Assembly: GCA_023394015.1 (NCBI GenBank)
Contig: JAEXBL010000249.1
Span: forward strand, 1-5,613
DNA length: 5,613 bases
Source of the DNA: Pseudomonadota bacterium
Lineage (GTDB): Bacteria > Pseudomonadota > Gammaproteobacteria > Burkholderiales > Burkholderiaceae_C
Direction: 5' to 3'
The notes under the pieces are model-generated. The model did not search any database. It was given only the letters and a program-made list of their open reading frames with translations, and had not been told where the DNA came from. Shown one piece after another: positions 1 through 5,600 of the stretch. Every line of letters starts with the position of its first letter. Position 1 is the first letter of the stretch. A program made the position numbers and the translations under genes.

Positions 1-450
1 AACGGCTTTCGCGCCGACCAGGTGCAGGCCTTCTACCCCAGCCCGATGGCGACTGCCACGGCGATGTACCACACCGGCTTGAACCCGCTGGTGGGCGTGC
101 ACCGCGACGAGCGCGGCGAGGCCGTGGACACCGTCAAGGGCGAGCGCCGCCGCCGCCTGCACAAGGCCTTTTTGCGCTGGCACGACCCCAACAACTGGCC
201 GCTGCTGCGCGAGGCCCTCAAGCGCATGGGCCGGCACGACCTGATCGGCAGCGGCAGGCACCACCTCATCCCCGCCTGGCAGCCCGCCACCGGCGGCGCC
301 TACCCAAGCCCGCGGCGCAGCAACGCCACCACAGCCAGCGCCCCGCCGACCGCCCGCGCGCAACAGAAAAAGAAGCGCCCCGCGCGCGCCCAGCCGGCGC
401 GCGGCAAGGTGTTGACGCAGCACACGGGCTTGCCGCCGCGCCAGCGCTAG
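1..450 (+). CDS. ygiQ: YgiQ-family radical SAM protein, C-terminal part (5' end outside window)
   Basis: The reading frame is open from base 1 and gives 149 residues to a TAG at 448-450. The visible part matches the C-terminal end of the YgiQ/UPF0313 radical SAM family: [20 protein letters not shown] at the very start, then [10 protein letters not shown], then [21 protein letters not shown] and a [15 protein letters not shown] segment. Family knowledge places this in the DUF3362-type C-terminal domain, after the radical SAM core; the [4Fe-4S]-binding CxxxCxxC motif would lie upstream of the window and cannot be checked. From about residue 105 the chain becomes a low-complexity, basic, Ala/Pro/Arg/Lys-rich tail ([16 protein letters not shown]) that ends in [15 protein letters not shown] at 22 lies in frame but is internal, because homology extends upstream of it. 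The substrate of this family is not established. The family call is firm; function is not. Confidence 0.88.
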   Translation, partial: NGFRADQVQAFYPSPMATATAMYHTGLNPLVGVHRDERGEAVDTVKGERRRRLHKAFLRWHDPNNWPLLREALKRMGRHDLIGSGRHHLIPAWQPATGGAYPSPRRSNATTASAPPTARAQQKKKRPARAQPARGKVLTQHTGLPPRQR

Positions 451-541
451 CGCCGGCACGGTTCGGCGTGTAAGCCCTTGGGCACCGTGCGGGAGCCGCC
501 TGCTACGCTCAACGCCCGACGCTCAACGCCGAACCTCCGCC
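451..541. other. Intergenic gap ygiQ-fhs with a direct repeat and a weak inverted repeat
   Basis: These 91 bp separate two co-directional genes. A 12-bp direct repeat, ACGCTCAACGCC, lies at 505-516 and 519-530 (14-bp period), ending 11 bp before the fhs start. GCACGGT at 456-462 is the exact reverse complement of ACCGTGC at 484-490, but the 21-nt loop and lack of a T-run make it a poor terminator. TGCTACGCT at 501-509 has the form of an extended -10 element (TGnTAnnnT); the nearest -35-like hexamer, TTGGGC at 478-483, sits 20 bp from it, too far for a good match. A weak fhs promoter here is possible but not shown, and read-through from ygiQ is equally possible. Confidence 0.4.
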
Positions 542-2224
542 ATGGCCCTGCACGACCTCGACATCGCCCGCCGCGCCAAGCTGCGCCGCATCGCCGACAT
601 CGCGCGCGAGCGGCTGGGCATCGGCGACGAGCACCTGGTGCCCTACGGCCACCACCAGGCCAAGATCGCGTTGCCCTACCTGCAGTCGCTGCAGGAGCGG
701 CCCGACGGCCAGCTGATCCTGGTCACCGCCACCAGCCCCACGCCGGCGGGCGAGGGCAAGACCACCACCGCCATCGGCCTGGCCGACGCCATGAACCGGC
801 TCGGCCACCGCACGGTGCTGGCGCTGCGCGAGCCGTCGATGGGGCCGGTGTTCGGCATGAAGGGCGGCGCGGCCGGCGGCGGCCACGCGCAGGTGGTGCC
901 GATGGAGGACATTAACCTGCACTTCACCGGCGACTTCCACGCCATCGCGCTGGCGCACAACTTGCTGGCGGCGATGGTGGACAACCACGTGCACCAGGGC
1001 AACGCGCTCGGCATCGACGTGCGCCGCATCCACTGGCGCCGCGTGCTTGACATGAACGACCGCGCGCTGCGCCACGTCACCGTCGGCCTGGGCGGACCGG
1101 CCAACGGCTTCCCGCGCGAGGGCGGCTTCGACATCGTCGCCGCGTCGGAGGTGATGGCGGTGCTGTGCCTGGCGCGCTCGCTGCCCGATTTGAAGCAGCG
1201 CCTGGGCCGCATCGTGGTGGCCGAGACGCGCGAGCGCCAGCCCGTCACCGCCGCCGACCTGCGCGCCCACGGCGCCATGGCCGTGCTGCTCAAGGACGCG
1301 CTGGCGCCCAACCTGGTGCAGACGCTGGAGAACCACCCGGCGCTGCTGCACGGCGGGCCGTTCGGCAACATCGCGCACGGCTGCAACTCGCTGATCGCCA
1401 CGCGCGCGGCGCTCAAGCTGGGCGACTACGTGGTCACCGAGGCCGGTTTCGGCGCCGACCTGGGGGCGGAAAAGTTCTTCCACATCAAGGCCCGGCTGGG
1501 TGGCCTGCAGCCAGCCGCCAGCGTGCTGGTGACCACCGTGCGCGCGCTCAAGATGCACGGCGGCGTGCGCCAGGACGCGCTGGCGCAGGAGAACCTGCCG
1601 GCGCTGGTGGCCGGCCTGGCCAACTTGGAGCGCCACCTGGAGAACCTGCGCCAGGTCTGGGGCCAGCGCTGCGTGGTGGCCGTGAACCACTTCGCCGCCG
1701 ACAGCGCGGCCGAGCACGCGCTGCTGGGTGAGCGCATCGCCGCGCTCGGCGTGCCCTGTGCCCAGGCGCGCCACTGGGCCGAGGGCGGCGCCGGCGCCAC
1801 CAAGCTGGCGCGCGCGGTGCTGGCCGTGTGCGCCCAGGGCCCGGCCCCGGCGCCGCGCTTCGCCTATGCCGAGAGCGACAGCCTGTGGCACAAGCTGTGC
1901 CCGCTCGCCACCCGCGTCTACGGCGCCGCCGAGGTCACGGCCAGCCCGACCGCCCGCGCCCGCATCGAGCAGTTGCAGGCCGAGGGCCACGGCCACCTGC
2001 CGGTGTGCGTGGCCAAGACCCCATACAGCTTCTCGACCGACCCGCGCCGGCTGGGCGCGCCCAGCGGCCACACGCTGCACGTGCGCGAGGCGCGCCTGTC
2101 GGCCGGCGCCGGCTTCGTGGTGATGGTCTGCGGCGACACCATGACCATGCCCGGCCTGCCGCCGCACCCGGCCGCCGAGGCGATCGACCTGGACGAGGCG
2201 GGGCAGGTGACCGGCCTGTTCTGA
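542..2224 (+). CDS. fhs: Formate--tetrahydrofolate ligase (10-formyl-THF synthetase)
   Basis: Cytosolic enzyme of one-carbon metabolism that joins formate to tetrahydrofolate using ATP, giving 10-formyl-THF, ADP and phosphate. The product supplies purine and formyl-Met synthesis and other one-carbon routes. The 560 residues match the usual full length. The nucleotide-binding loop is TPAGEGKTT (67-75). The first family signature reads [11 protein letters not shown] (105-115), with His where Tyr is usual. The second is [12 protein letters not shown] (330-341). REPSMGP (96-102) and the PGLP near the end (537-540) are also typical. Phe384 and Trp412 fall where the Moorella enzyme has its pterin-stacking aromatics. 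No frameshift or missing motif is visible. The ATG at 542 is chosen because the N terminus ([17 protein letters not shown]) lines up with the family start; there is no other ATG, GTG or TTG in frame back to ygiQ. No purine-rich Shine-Dalgarno precedes it. It may be co-transcribed with ygiQ, 91 bp upstream. Confidence 0.97.
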   Translation: MALHDLDIARRAKLRRIADIARERLGIGDEHLVPYGHHQAKIALPYLQSLQERPDGQLILVTATSPTPAGEGKTTTAIGLADAMNRLGHRTVLALREPSMGPVFGMKGGAAGGGHAQVVPMEDINLHFTGDFHAIALAHNLLAAMVDNHVHQGNALGIDVRRIHWRRVLDMNDRALRHVTVGLGGPANGFPREGGFDIVAASEVMAVLCLARSLPDLKQRLGRIVVAETRERQPVTAADLRAHGAMAVLLKDALAPNLVQTLENHPALLHGGPFGNIAHGCNSLIATRAALKLGDYVVTEAGFGADLGAEKFFHIKARLGGLQPAASVLVTTVRALKMHGGVRQDALAQENLPALVAGLANLERHLENLRQVWGQRCVVAVNHFAADSAAEHALLGERIAALGVPCAQARHWAEGGAGATKLARAVLAVCAQGPAPAPRFAYAESDSLWHKLCPLATRVYGAAEVTASPTARARIEQLQAEGHGHLPVCVAKTPYSFSTDPRRLGAPSGHTLHVREARLSAGAGFVVMVCGDTMTMPGLPPHPAAEAIDLDEAGQVTGLF

Positions 2225-2265
2225 GGCATGGCCCCGCTGCGCTCGATGAATGGCGCTCGCCCGCC

Positions 2266-2293
2266 ATGACCAATGACCAATGACCCATGACAC
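2266..2293. repeat. Tandem heptamer repeat, four copies of ATGACCA-type unit
   Basis: Four adjacent 7-bp units read ATGACCA (2266-2272), ATGACCA (2273-2279), ATGACCC (2280-2286) and ATGACAC (2287-2293). The first two are identical, and the last two differ from them by one and two bases. The array lies 41 bp past the fhs stop and directly before the terminator-like stem-loop. Its composition is clearly less GC-rich than the surroundings. Copy number of such short tandem repeats can change by slippage, here without effect on any reading frame. Confidence 0.85.
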
Positions 2294-2294
2294 A

Positions 2295-2317
2295 AGGCCC
2301 CGGGTGATCCGGGGCCT
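2295..2317. terminator. GC stem-loop, probable terminator for convergent genes
   Basis: AGGCCCCGG (2295-2303) pairs perfectly with CCGGGGCCT (2309-2317) around the 5-nt loop GTGAT. The stem is 9 bp and almost all G-C. It lies 70 bp past the fhs stop, in a gap between facing genes, which is where a bidirectional terminator is expected. There is no clean T-run on either side: the plus strand continues CGTGCC, the minus strand TTGTGTC. Termination efficiency is therefore uncertain, and the stem may instead protect 3' ends. Confidence 0.6.
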
Positions 2318-2416
2318 CGTGCCATGCCTCATGCGCTCGCCACAGCGCGATGCAGCAATCGAAGCCGGCCAACCGTCCCTTGCCCGGGCTGCGGCATAGG
2401 GCTGGCCGCTGCCGCT

Positions 2417-5400
2417 TCAGCCCCGGCGCAGCCGCCTGGCCCCCAGGCCGGCGGCCAGCAGGCCCAGCAGCATCAGGCTCCACTGGCCCAGCGTTGGCAC
2501 CGGTGTCACACTGGCACCGACCGCGCCGCCCGGCACGCCCGGCCCGCTCGGGTCCACGATGCTGCCGTCGACCGCCAGGTCGTCGTCGCCCTGGCCGCCG
2601 TCGGTGACGCTGAAAGTCACCGTGTCGCCGGCGATGCTGGCCGGCATCTCTTGCCAGTGCGCCGTGGTGCTGCCCGGCGCCGGCCCCCACTTGTAGTGTT
2701 TGGCCGTCTCCGGCAAGGCCGCCGGCAGCTTCATCGTCAGCGTGATGGTGCTGCCCGGCTCGCAGTTGCCGGCGGTGAAGCTGAACAGCCCGTGCGGGAA
2801 CACGATGCCAGCCGGCGCCGCCGGGCTGGCGCCGGGCACCGCCGCCACCATGGCCGGCGTGCCGGTGAAGCCGCAGAACGGCCCGCCACCGGCCAGATCC
2901 ACCGTCACCGTGCCCGTGCCCGTGGGGCTGGGCCCTTCGAAGCGGGTCACCGGGCTGAACGCCGGCGCCTGGCAGCTGGCGTTGCCGCCGCCATGGGCGC
3001 CGCTGCAATTCCAGTTCCAGGGGCCGTCGCCAGTGACGGCGCCCGCGCTGCCGGCGCTGCACAGGTTGGCCGTGGGTGCGCTGGTGACCGGCACGCCATT
3101 GGCGTTGCCGCAGGCGCCGTCGACGATGGCGGCGAAGTTGGCCACCACGGTGCAGTCGGCGGTGATGGCGGCGGTGGTGTAGGTGGTGCCGCTCAGGCTG
3201 CCGCCGCAGCTGCCATCGACCGAGGCGATGCCCTGCCCGGCGGCCGGCGCCAGGGTGAAGCTGGTGCTCTGGCCGGTGAACACGGTCTGCGGCGTGTCGG
3301 GGCTGATGGTGCCGCCGCCAGCGGCACTGACGCTGGGGGTGACGGTGTGGCCCAACTCGAACACGTAGACGGCGCCGGCGTCGTCAGCCGAGTTGTCCGC
3401 CTGGTTGCCAGCGATGCCGGTGGCCTTGCTGTCTTCGCCATTCGCCCCCACCGCCAGCGTGTCGCCCCACAGGGACACGGCCCAGCCAAACTGGTCGCCC
3501 ACCCCGGTATTGGAGGCCTTGATATAGGCCTGCTGGCTCCAGGTGCTGCCGCTGCGGGTAAAGGCGTAGACGGCGCCGGCGCCGGAGGCCGAGTCGTCGG
3601 CCTGGTCGCCATCGATGCCGGTGGCGCTGCTGTCCTCATAGGGTGTCGTCACCGCCAGCGTGTCGCCCGACAGGGACACGGCATGGCCGAACTGGTCCCC
3701 CGCGTCGGTATTGGAGGCCTTGATATAGGCCTGCTGGTTCCAGGTGCTGCCGCTGCGGGTGAAGACGTAGACGGCGCCAGCCTGGACGGCCGAGTTGTTC
3801 TCCTGGTCGCCATCGATGCCGGTGGCGCTGCTGGCTTCGTAGGGCGCCCCCACCGCCAGCGTGCCGCCCGACAGGGCCACGGCGCGGCCAAACTGGTCGC
3901 CCACCCCGGTATTGGAGGCCTTGATATAGGCCTGCTGGCTCCAGGTGCTGCCGCTGCGGGTAAAGACGTAGACGGCGCCGGCGAACTGGGCCGAGTCGTC
4001 GGCCTGGTCGCCACCGATGCCGGTGGCCTTGCTGTCTTCTCCCCACGCCCCCACCGCCAGCGTGTCGCCCGACAGGGCCACGGCCCAGCCAAACTCGTCG
4101 TCTCTCCCGGTATTGGAAGCTTTGATATAGGCCTGCTGATTCCAGGTGCTGCCGCTGCGGGTGAAGACGTAGACGGCGCCGGCGCCGGAGGCCGAATCGT
4201 CATTCTGGTAACCCCCGATGCCGGTGGCGCGGCTGTCTTCCAGCGGCGCCCCCACCGCCAACGTGTCGCCCGCCAGGGCCACGGCCCAGCCAAACCGGTC
4301 GTGCGCATCGGTATTGGAGGCCTTGATATAGGCCTGCTGGCTCCAAGTGCTGCCGCTGCGGGTGAAGACGTAGACGGCACCAGCGCTCTCGGCCGAATTG
4401 TCTGTCTGGTTGCCATCGATGCCAATGGCGCTGCTGGCCTCACCAGGCGCCCCCACCGCCAGCGTGTCGCCCGACAGGGACACCGCAGCGCCGAAGAGGT
4501 CGTCCACCCCGGTATTGGAGGCCTTGATATAGGCCTGCTGGCTCCAGGTGCTGCCGCTGCGGGTAAAGACGTAGACGGCGCCGGCGTCCCTGGCCGAGTT
4601 GTCCGCCTGGTCGCCACCGATGCCGGTGGCGCGGCTGTCTTCCAGCGGCGCCCCCACCGCCAACGTGTCGCCCGACAGGGACACGGCCCAGCCAAACCGG
4701 TCATCCGCGTCGGTATTGGAGGCCTTGACGTAGGCCTGCTGGCCCCAGCTCGGGTCGATGGTCAGCGGGTATCGGGCCTGGGCATCGTCCACGGCCAGGG
4801 TCAGCGTGTGGCCGGCCAGCAGCATGCGCGCGGGCAGCTCGGCGCCGCTGGCGTCCCATACCTTGAGCCGGTCGTAGTGCAGGCGCGTGGCGCCCTGGGC
4901 GTCCTTGAGCTGCAACTGCTGGCCCGCCAGCACCGGCGTCAGCCCGGTCTGCAAGGCCATCACCAGGCGCAGCGGCTGGCTGCCGTCGCCGCCGGCGGGG
5001 CGGCTGGCGAGGCGAAACCACTGCTCCAGCCGGCCCGGCTGGTTGACCCACCACTCGGTCAACTGCGGGCTCCAGCGGTAGCTGAGCTGGCCGCCCTCGG
5101 CCACCCGCTCGGGCGCCGCACCCACCGGCGTGAGCTGCGCGTAGCCCAGGCCGGTCAAGCGCAGGCTGGCGCTGTCGTCGGCGCGCGCCTGGGCCGAGCC
5201 CGACGCTTGCACCCGGGTGGCGCCATCGGCGCCAAAGTGGGCGGTGATGCCCAATGCAGGGTTGACCGCGCGGTAGCTGCCCTGGGCCTGCTCGGGGGCG
5301 CTGACCTGGTAGCGCCGCGCCTCGATCTGCTGCTGGATGCCGTGCCATTCGGCACCGCTCAGGCCCTCGGGCACATGGCCGGGGGCCACGTGCTGGCCGG

Positions 5401-5548
5401 GCGGGGTGGCGGGTGGCGCAGACAGGGCGGCGGCCTGGGCGCTGCCCAGGGCCAGCGCCAGCAGCCCGAGGCCGGCCAGGCGGCGCAGCCAGCCCTGGGC
5501 CGGGGGATGGGCGGCGCAAGGGGCTTTGAAATGGGTCGCGGGCCTCAT
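2417..5548 (-). CDS. Secreted seven-bladed FG-GAP propeller protein with IPTL-CTERM sorting signal
   Basis: A 1043-residue exported protein, no gene name recognised. Order: signal peptide (1-39, cut after AQA); a beta-rich region (about 50-266) with paired Trp/Tyr motifs such as LTEWWVNQPGRLEQWF and ending YPLTIDP, seen ahead of FG-GAP repeats in other bacterial surface proteins; seven 67-residue FG-GAP_2-type repeats (268-735) carrying FGxAVxLxGDTLAVGA and GAVYVF, one propeller; a divergent InlB B-repeat-like domain (735-808); a four-Cys module (809-862; Cys813, 830, 848, 859); a choice-of-anchor U-like domain (864-1003) ending GDDDLAVDGSIVDPSGP; and the sorting tail VPTLGQW, hydrophobic stretch, RRLRRG. 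Probable role is binding or adhesion at the surface; ligand unknown. The ATG is chosen for its Shine-Dalgarno site and the signal peptide straight after it. The frame stays open to the window edge, but no other start codon occurs there. It faces fhs and appears unrelated to it. Confidence 0.9.
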   Translation of the reverse strand: MRPATHFKAPCAAHPPAQGWLRRLAGLGLLALALGSAQAAALSAPPATPPGQHVAPGHVPEGLSGAEWHGIQQQIEARRYQVSAPEQAQGSYRAVNPALGITAHFGADGATRVQASGSAQARADDSASLRLTGLGYAQLTPVGAAPERVAEGGQLSYRWSPQLTEWWVNQPGRLEQWFRLASRPAGGDGSQPLRLVMALQTGLTPVLAGQQLQLKDAQGATRLHYDRLKVWDASGAELPARMLLAGHTLTLAVDDAQARYPLTIDPSWGQQAYVKASNTDADDRFGWAVSLSGDTLAVGAPLEDSRATGIGGDQADNSARDAGAVYVFTRSGSTWSQQAYIKASNTGVDDLFGAAVSLSGDTLAVGAPGEASSAIGIDGNQTDNSAESAGAVYVFTRSGSTWSQQAYIKASNTDAHDRFGWAVALAGDTLAVGAPLEDSRATGIGGYQNDDSASGAGAVYVFTRSGSTWNQQAYIKASNTGRDDEFGWAVALSGDTLAVGAWGEDSKATGIGGDQADDSAQFAGAVYVFTRSGSTWSQQAYIKASNTGVGDQFGRAVALSGGTLAVGAPYEASSATGIDGDQENNSAVQAGAVYVFTRSGSTWNQQAYIKASNTDAGDQFGHAVSLSGDTLAVTTPYEDSSATGIDGDQADDSASGAGAVYAFTRSGSTWSQQAYIKASNTGVGDQFGWAVSLWGDTLAVGANGEDSKATGIAGNQADNSADDAGAVYVFELGHTVTPSVSAAGGGTISPDTPQTVFTGQSTSFTLAPAAGQGIASVDGSCGGSLSGTTYTTAAITADCTVVANFAAIVDGACGNANGVPVTSAPTANLCSAGSAGAVTGDGPWNWNCSGAHGGGNASCQAPAFSPVTRFEGPSPTGTGTVTVDLAGGGPFCGFTGTPAMVAAVPGASPAAPAGIVFPHGLFSFTAGNCEPGSTITLTMKLPAALPETAKHYKWGPAPGSTTAHWQEMPASIAGDTVTFSVTDGGQGDDDLAVDGSIVDPSGPGVPGGAVGASVTPVPTLGQWSLMLLGLLAAGLGARRLRRG
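2420..2503 (-). other. IPTL-CTERM protein-sorting signal
   Basis: Residues 1016-1043: VPTLGQW (1017-1023) stands for the IPTLxxWG motif, with Val for Ile and Ser for the final Gly. A hydrophobic segment follows (SLMLLGLLAAGLGA, 1024-1037), then the basic end RRLRRG. Known biology: this tripartite tail is the substrate of a dedicated exosortase (XrtH type), which removes it after export. No exosortase gene is in the window, so the enzyme must be encoded elsewhere. Confidence 0.88.
2540..2959 (-). other. Choice-of-anchor U-like domain
   Basis: Residues 864-1003. Features typical of the choice-of-anchor U type are FPHGLFSFTAGNCEPGS, a TLTMKLPAALP strand, YKWGPAPGSTTAHW, and the closing VTDGGQGDDDLAVDGSIVDP. 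Domains of this kind sit directly before a variable C-terminal sorting signal (PEP-CTERM, IPTL-CTERM and others), which is the arrangement here. Confidence 0.75.
2963..3124 (-). other. Four-cysteine Gly/Trp module
   Basis: Residues 809-862. The layout is C813GNANG, SAPTANLC830, GDGPWNWNC848SGAHGG, NASC859. The four Cys suggest two disulfides in an extracytoplasmic domain. I recall this short module from other secreted proteobacterial proteins but cannot give it a firm family name or function. Confidence 0.55.
3125..3346 (-). other. Divergent InlB B-repeat-like domain
   Basis: Residues 735-808 of the propeller protein. The pattern GGGTISPDTPQTVFTGQS, then FTLAPAAGQGIASVDGSCGG, TYTTAAITADCTVVANF is that of the small beta domains grouped as divergent InlB B-repeats in bacterial surface proteins. 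Cys781 and Cys799 could pair. It probably acts as a spacer between propeller and anchor. Confidence 0.7.
3341..4546 (-). repeat. Higher-order 603-bp duplication: blades 2-3-4 resemble 5-6-7
   Basis: Blades 2 and 5 share SNTGV and EASSA with GIDG; blades 3 and 6 share SNTDA and DDSASGAGAVY; blades 4 and 7 share SNTG, FGWAV and GEDSKATGI. At DNA level CGGCGCCGGC in the blade 6 linker (3571) recurs in the blade 3 linker (4174), exactly 603 bp away. Blade 1 does not follow this order fully: its PLEDSRATGIGG is like blade 3, while its GIGGDQAD is like blade 4. The simplest reading is a three-blade duplication followed by some exchange between blades. Confidence 0.7.
3341..4747 (-). repeat. Seven tandem 201-bp repeats encoding seven propeller blades
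   Basis: Units run, in protein order, 4547-4747, 4346-4546, 4145-4345, 3944-4144, 3743-3943, 3542-3742 and 3341-3541. Each begins at a Trp codon (residues 268, 335, 402, 469, 536, 603, 670). The landmark GGTATTGGA (plus strand) recurs at 3506, 3707, 3908, 4109, 4310, 4511 and 4712, always 201 bp apart, so there is no indel in any of the seven copies. The block coding QQAYIKASNT and the block coding GAVYVFTRSGST are nearly identical at DNA level. Differences gather in the codons for the GxDDxFG loop and the APxEDSxATGIxGxQxDxSA loop. Seven blades fit the usual size of an integrin-alpha-like propeller. Confidence 0.97.
5432..5548 (-). other. Sec-type signal peptide of the propeller protein
   Basis: Residues 1-39. 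The n-region is unusually long, with basic residues Arg22-Arg23 just before the hydrophobic core LAGLGLLALALG (24-35). SAQA gives an Ala-x-Ala cleavage site after Ala39. Cys11 lies before the core and is not in a lipobox, so a lipoprotein is unlikely. Confidence 0.85.
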
Positions 5549-5555
5549 GGCGCTG

Positions 5556-5560
5556 CCCCT
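5556..5560 (-). promoter_or_regulatory. Shine-Dalgarno site of the propeller protein gene
   Basis: On the minus strand AGGGG stands 7 nt before the ATG at 5546-5548. It supports this start over an unseen one upstream, in a frame that otherwise stays open to the window edge. Confidence 0.7.
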
Positions 5561-5571
5561 GCCGGGGGCGG

Positions 5572-5600
5572 GGCCCGCCGCGCCGGGGGGGCGGCGGGCC
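5572..5600. repeat. Perfect 10-bp GC inverted repeat upstream of the propeller protein gene
   Basis: GGCCCGCCGC (5572-5581) pairs with GCGGCGGGCC (5591-5600) around a 9-nt loop. The inner end is 23 bp from the start codon and 11 bp from the Shine-Dalgarno site. It may be a 5'-leader hairpin of this gene or the terminator of a neighbour outside the window. No T-run follows on either strand. No -10 or -35 element can be seen in 5549-5613, so the promoter must lie further upstream. Confidence 0.6.

Larger units (their letters stand above)
2222..2331. repeat. 11-bp inverted repeat enclosing a 110-bp segment
   Basis: TGAGGCATGGC at 2222-2232 is the exact reverse complement of GCCATGCCTCA at 2321-2331. 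The left arm includes the fhs TGA stop codon. The 88 bp between the arms carry the heptamer repeat and the main stem-loop. The arms could form the outer stem of a larger folded 3' end, or be the ends of a small MITE-like insertion. The sequence alone does not decide between these, and no flanking target duplication is evident. Confidence 0.5.
2225..2416. other. Convergent intergenic region between fhs and the surface-protein gene
   Basis: The 192 bp between the two facing stop codons hold no credible gene. They contain, left to right, a 6-bp hairpin (ATGGCG 2250-2255 with CGCCAT 2262-2267), a tandem 7-bp repeat, a strong GC stem-loop, and the right arm of an 11-bp inverted repeat whose left arm starts in the fhs stop codon. 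Next to the minus-strand stop there is a weak 6-bp stem (GCGGCA 2391-2396 with TGCCGC 2410-2415, 13-nt loop). TGCGCTCG occurs twice, at 2238-2245 and 2332-2339. No promoter is recognisable; with both genes ending here none is expected. Confidence 0.7.

Noticed and set aside
478..509. sigma-70 promoter for fhs with TTGGGC and TGCTACGCT
   Set aside because: The spacing of 20 bp is too long and the matches are weak. It is mentioned in the intergenic entry but not called.
2250..2267. ATGGCG/CGCCAT hairpin as a separate terminator
   Set aside because: The stem is only 6 bp and no T-run follows. The 9-bp stem at 2295-2317 is a much better candidate.
509..2332. Open frame of 607 codons on the minus strand opposite fhs
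   Set aside because: It is rich in Arg, Ala, Gly, Val and His with no recognisable domain, and lies wholly against a gene with every formate--THF ligase motif. Long antisense frames are usual in such GC-rich DNA.
2350..2607. Plus-strand open frame of 85 codons between fhs and the propeller gene
   Set aside because: The product is Pro/Arg-rich with no domain, has no good ribosome site, and mostly overlaps the IPTL-CTERM coding end.
1935..3062. Minus-strand open frame of 375 codons spanning the end of fhs and the end of the propeller gene
   Set aside because: It crosses the terminator region and overlaps two well-supported genes in the wrong frame. Its product is low-complexity Arg/Gly/Ala/Pro.
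3649..4704. Repetitive minus-strand open frame of 351 codons within the blade region
   Set aside because: Because the 201-bp unit is a multiple of three, every frame stays open in the same way. The product is a repeat of Pro/Ala/Thr/Arg strings, a frame-shifted image of the blades.
3341..4747. CRISPR-like array
   Set aside because: Units are 201 bp, lie entirely in one reading frame, and code for FG-GAP blades. There are no short repeats with unique spacers.
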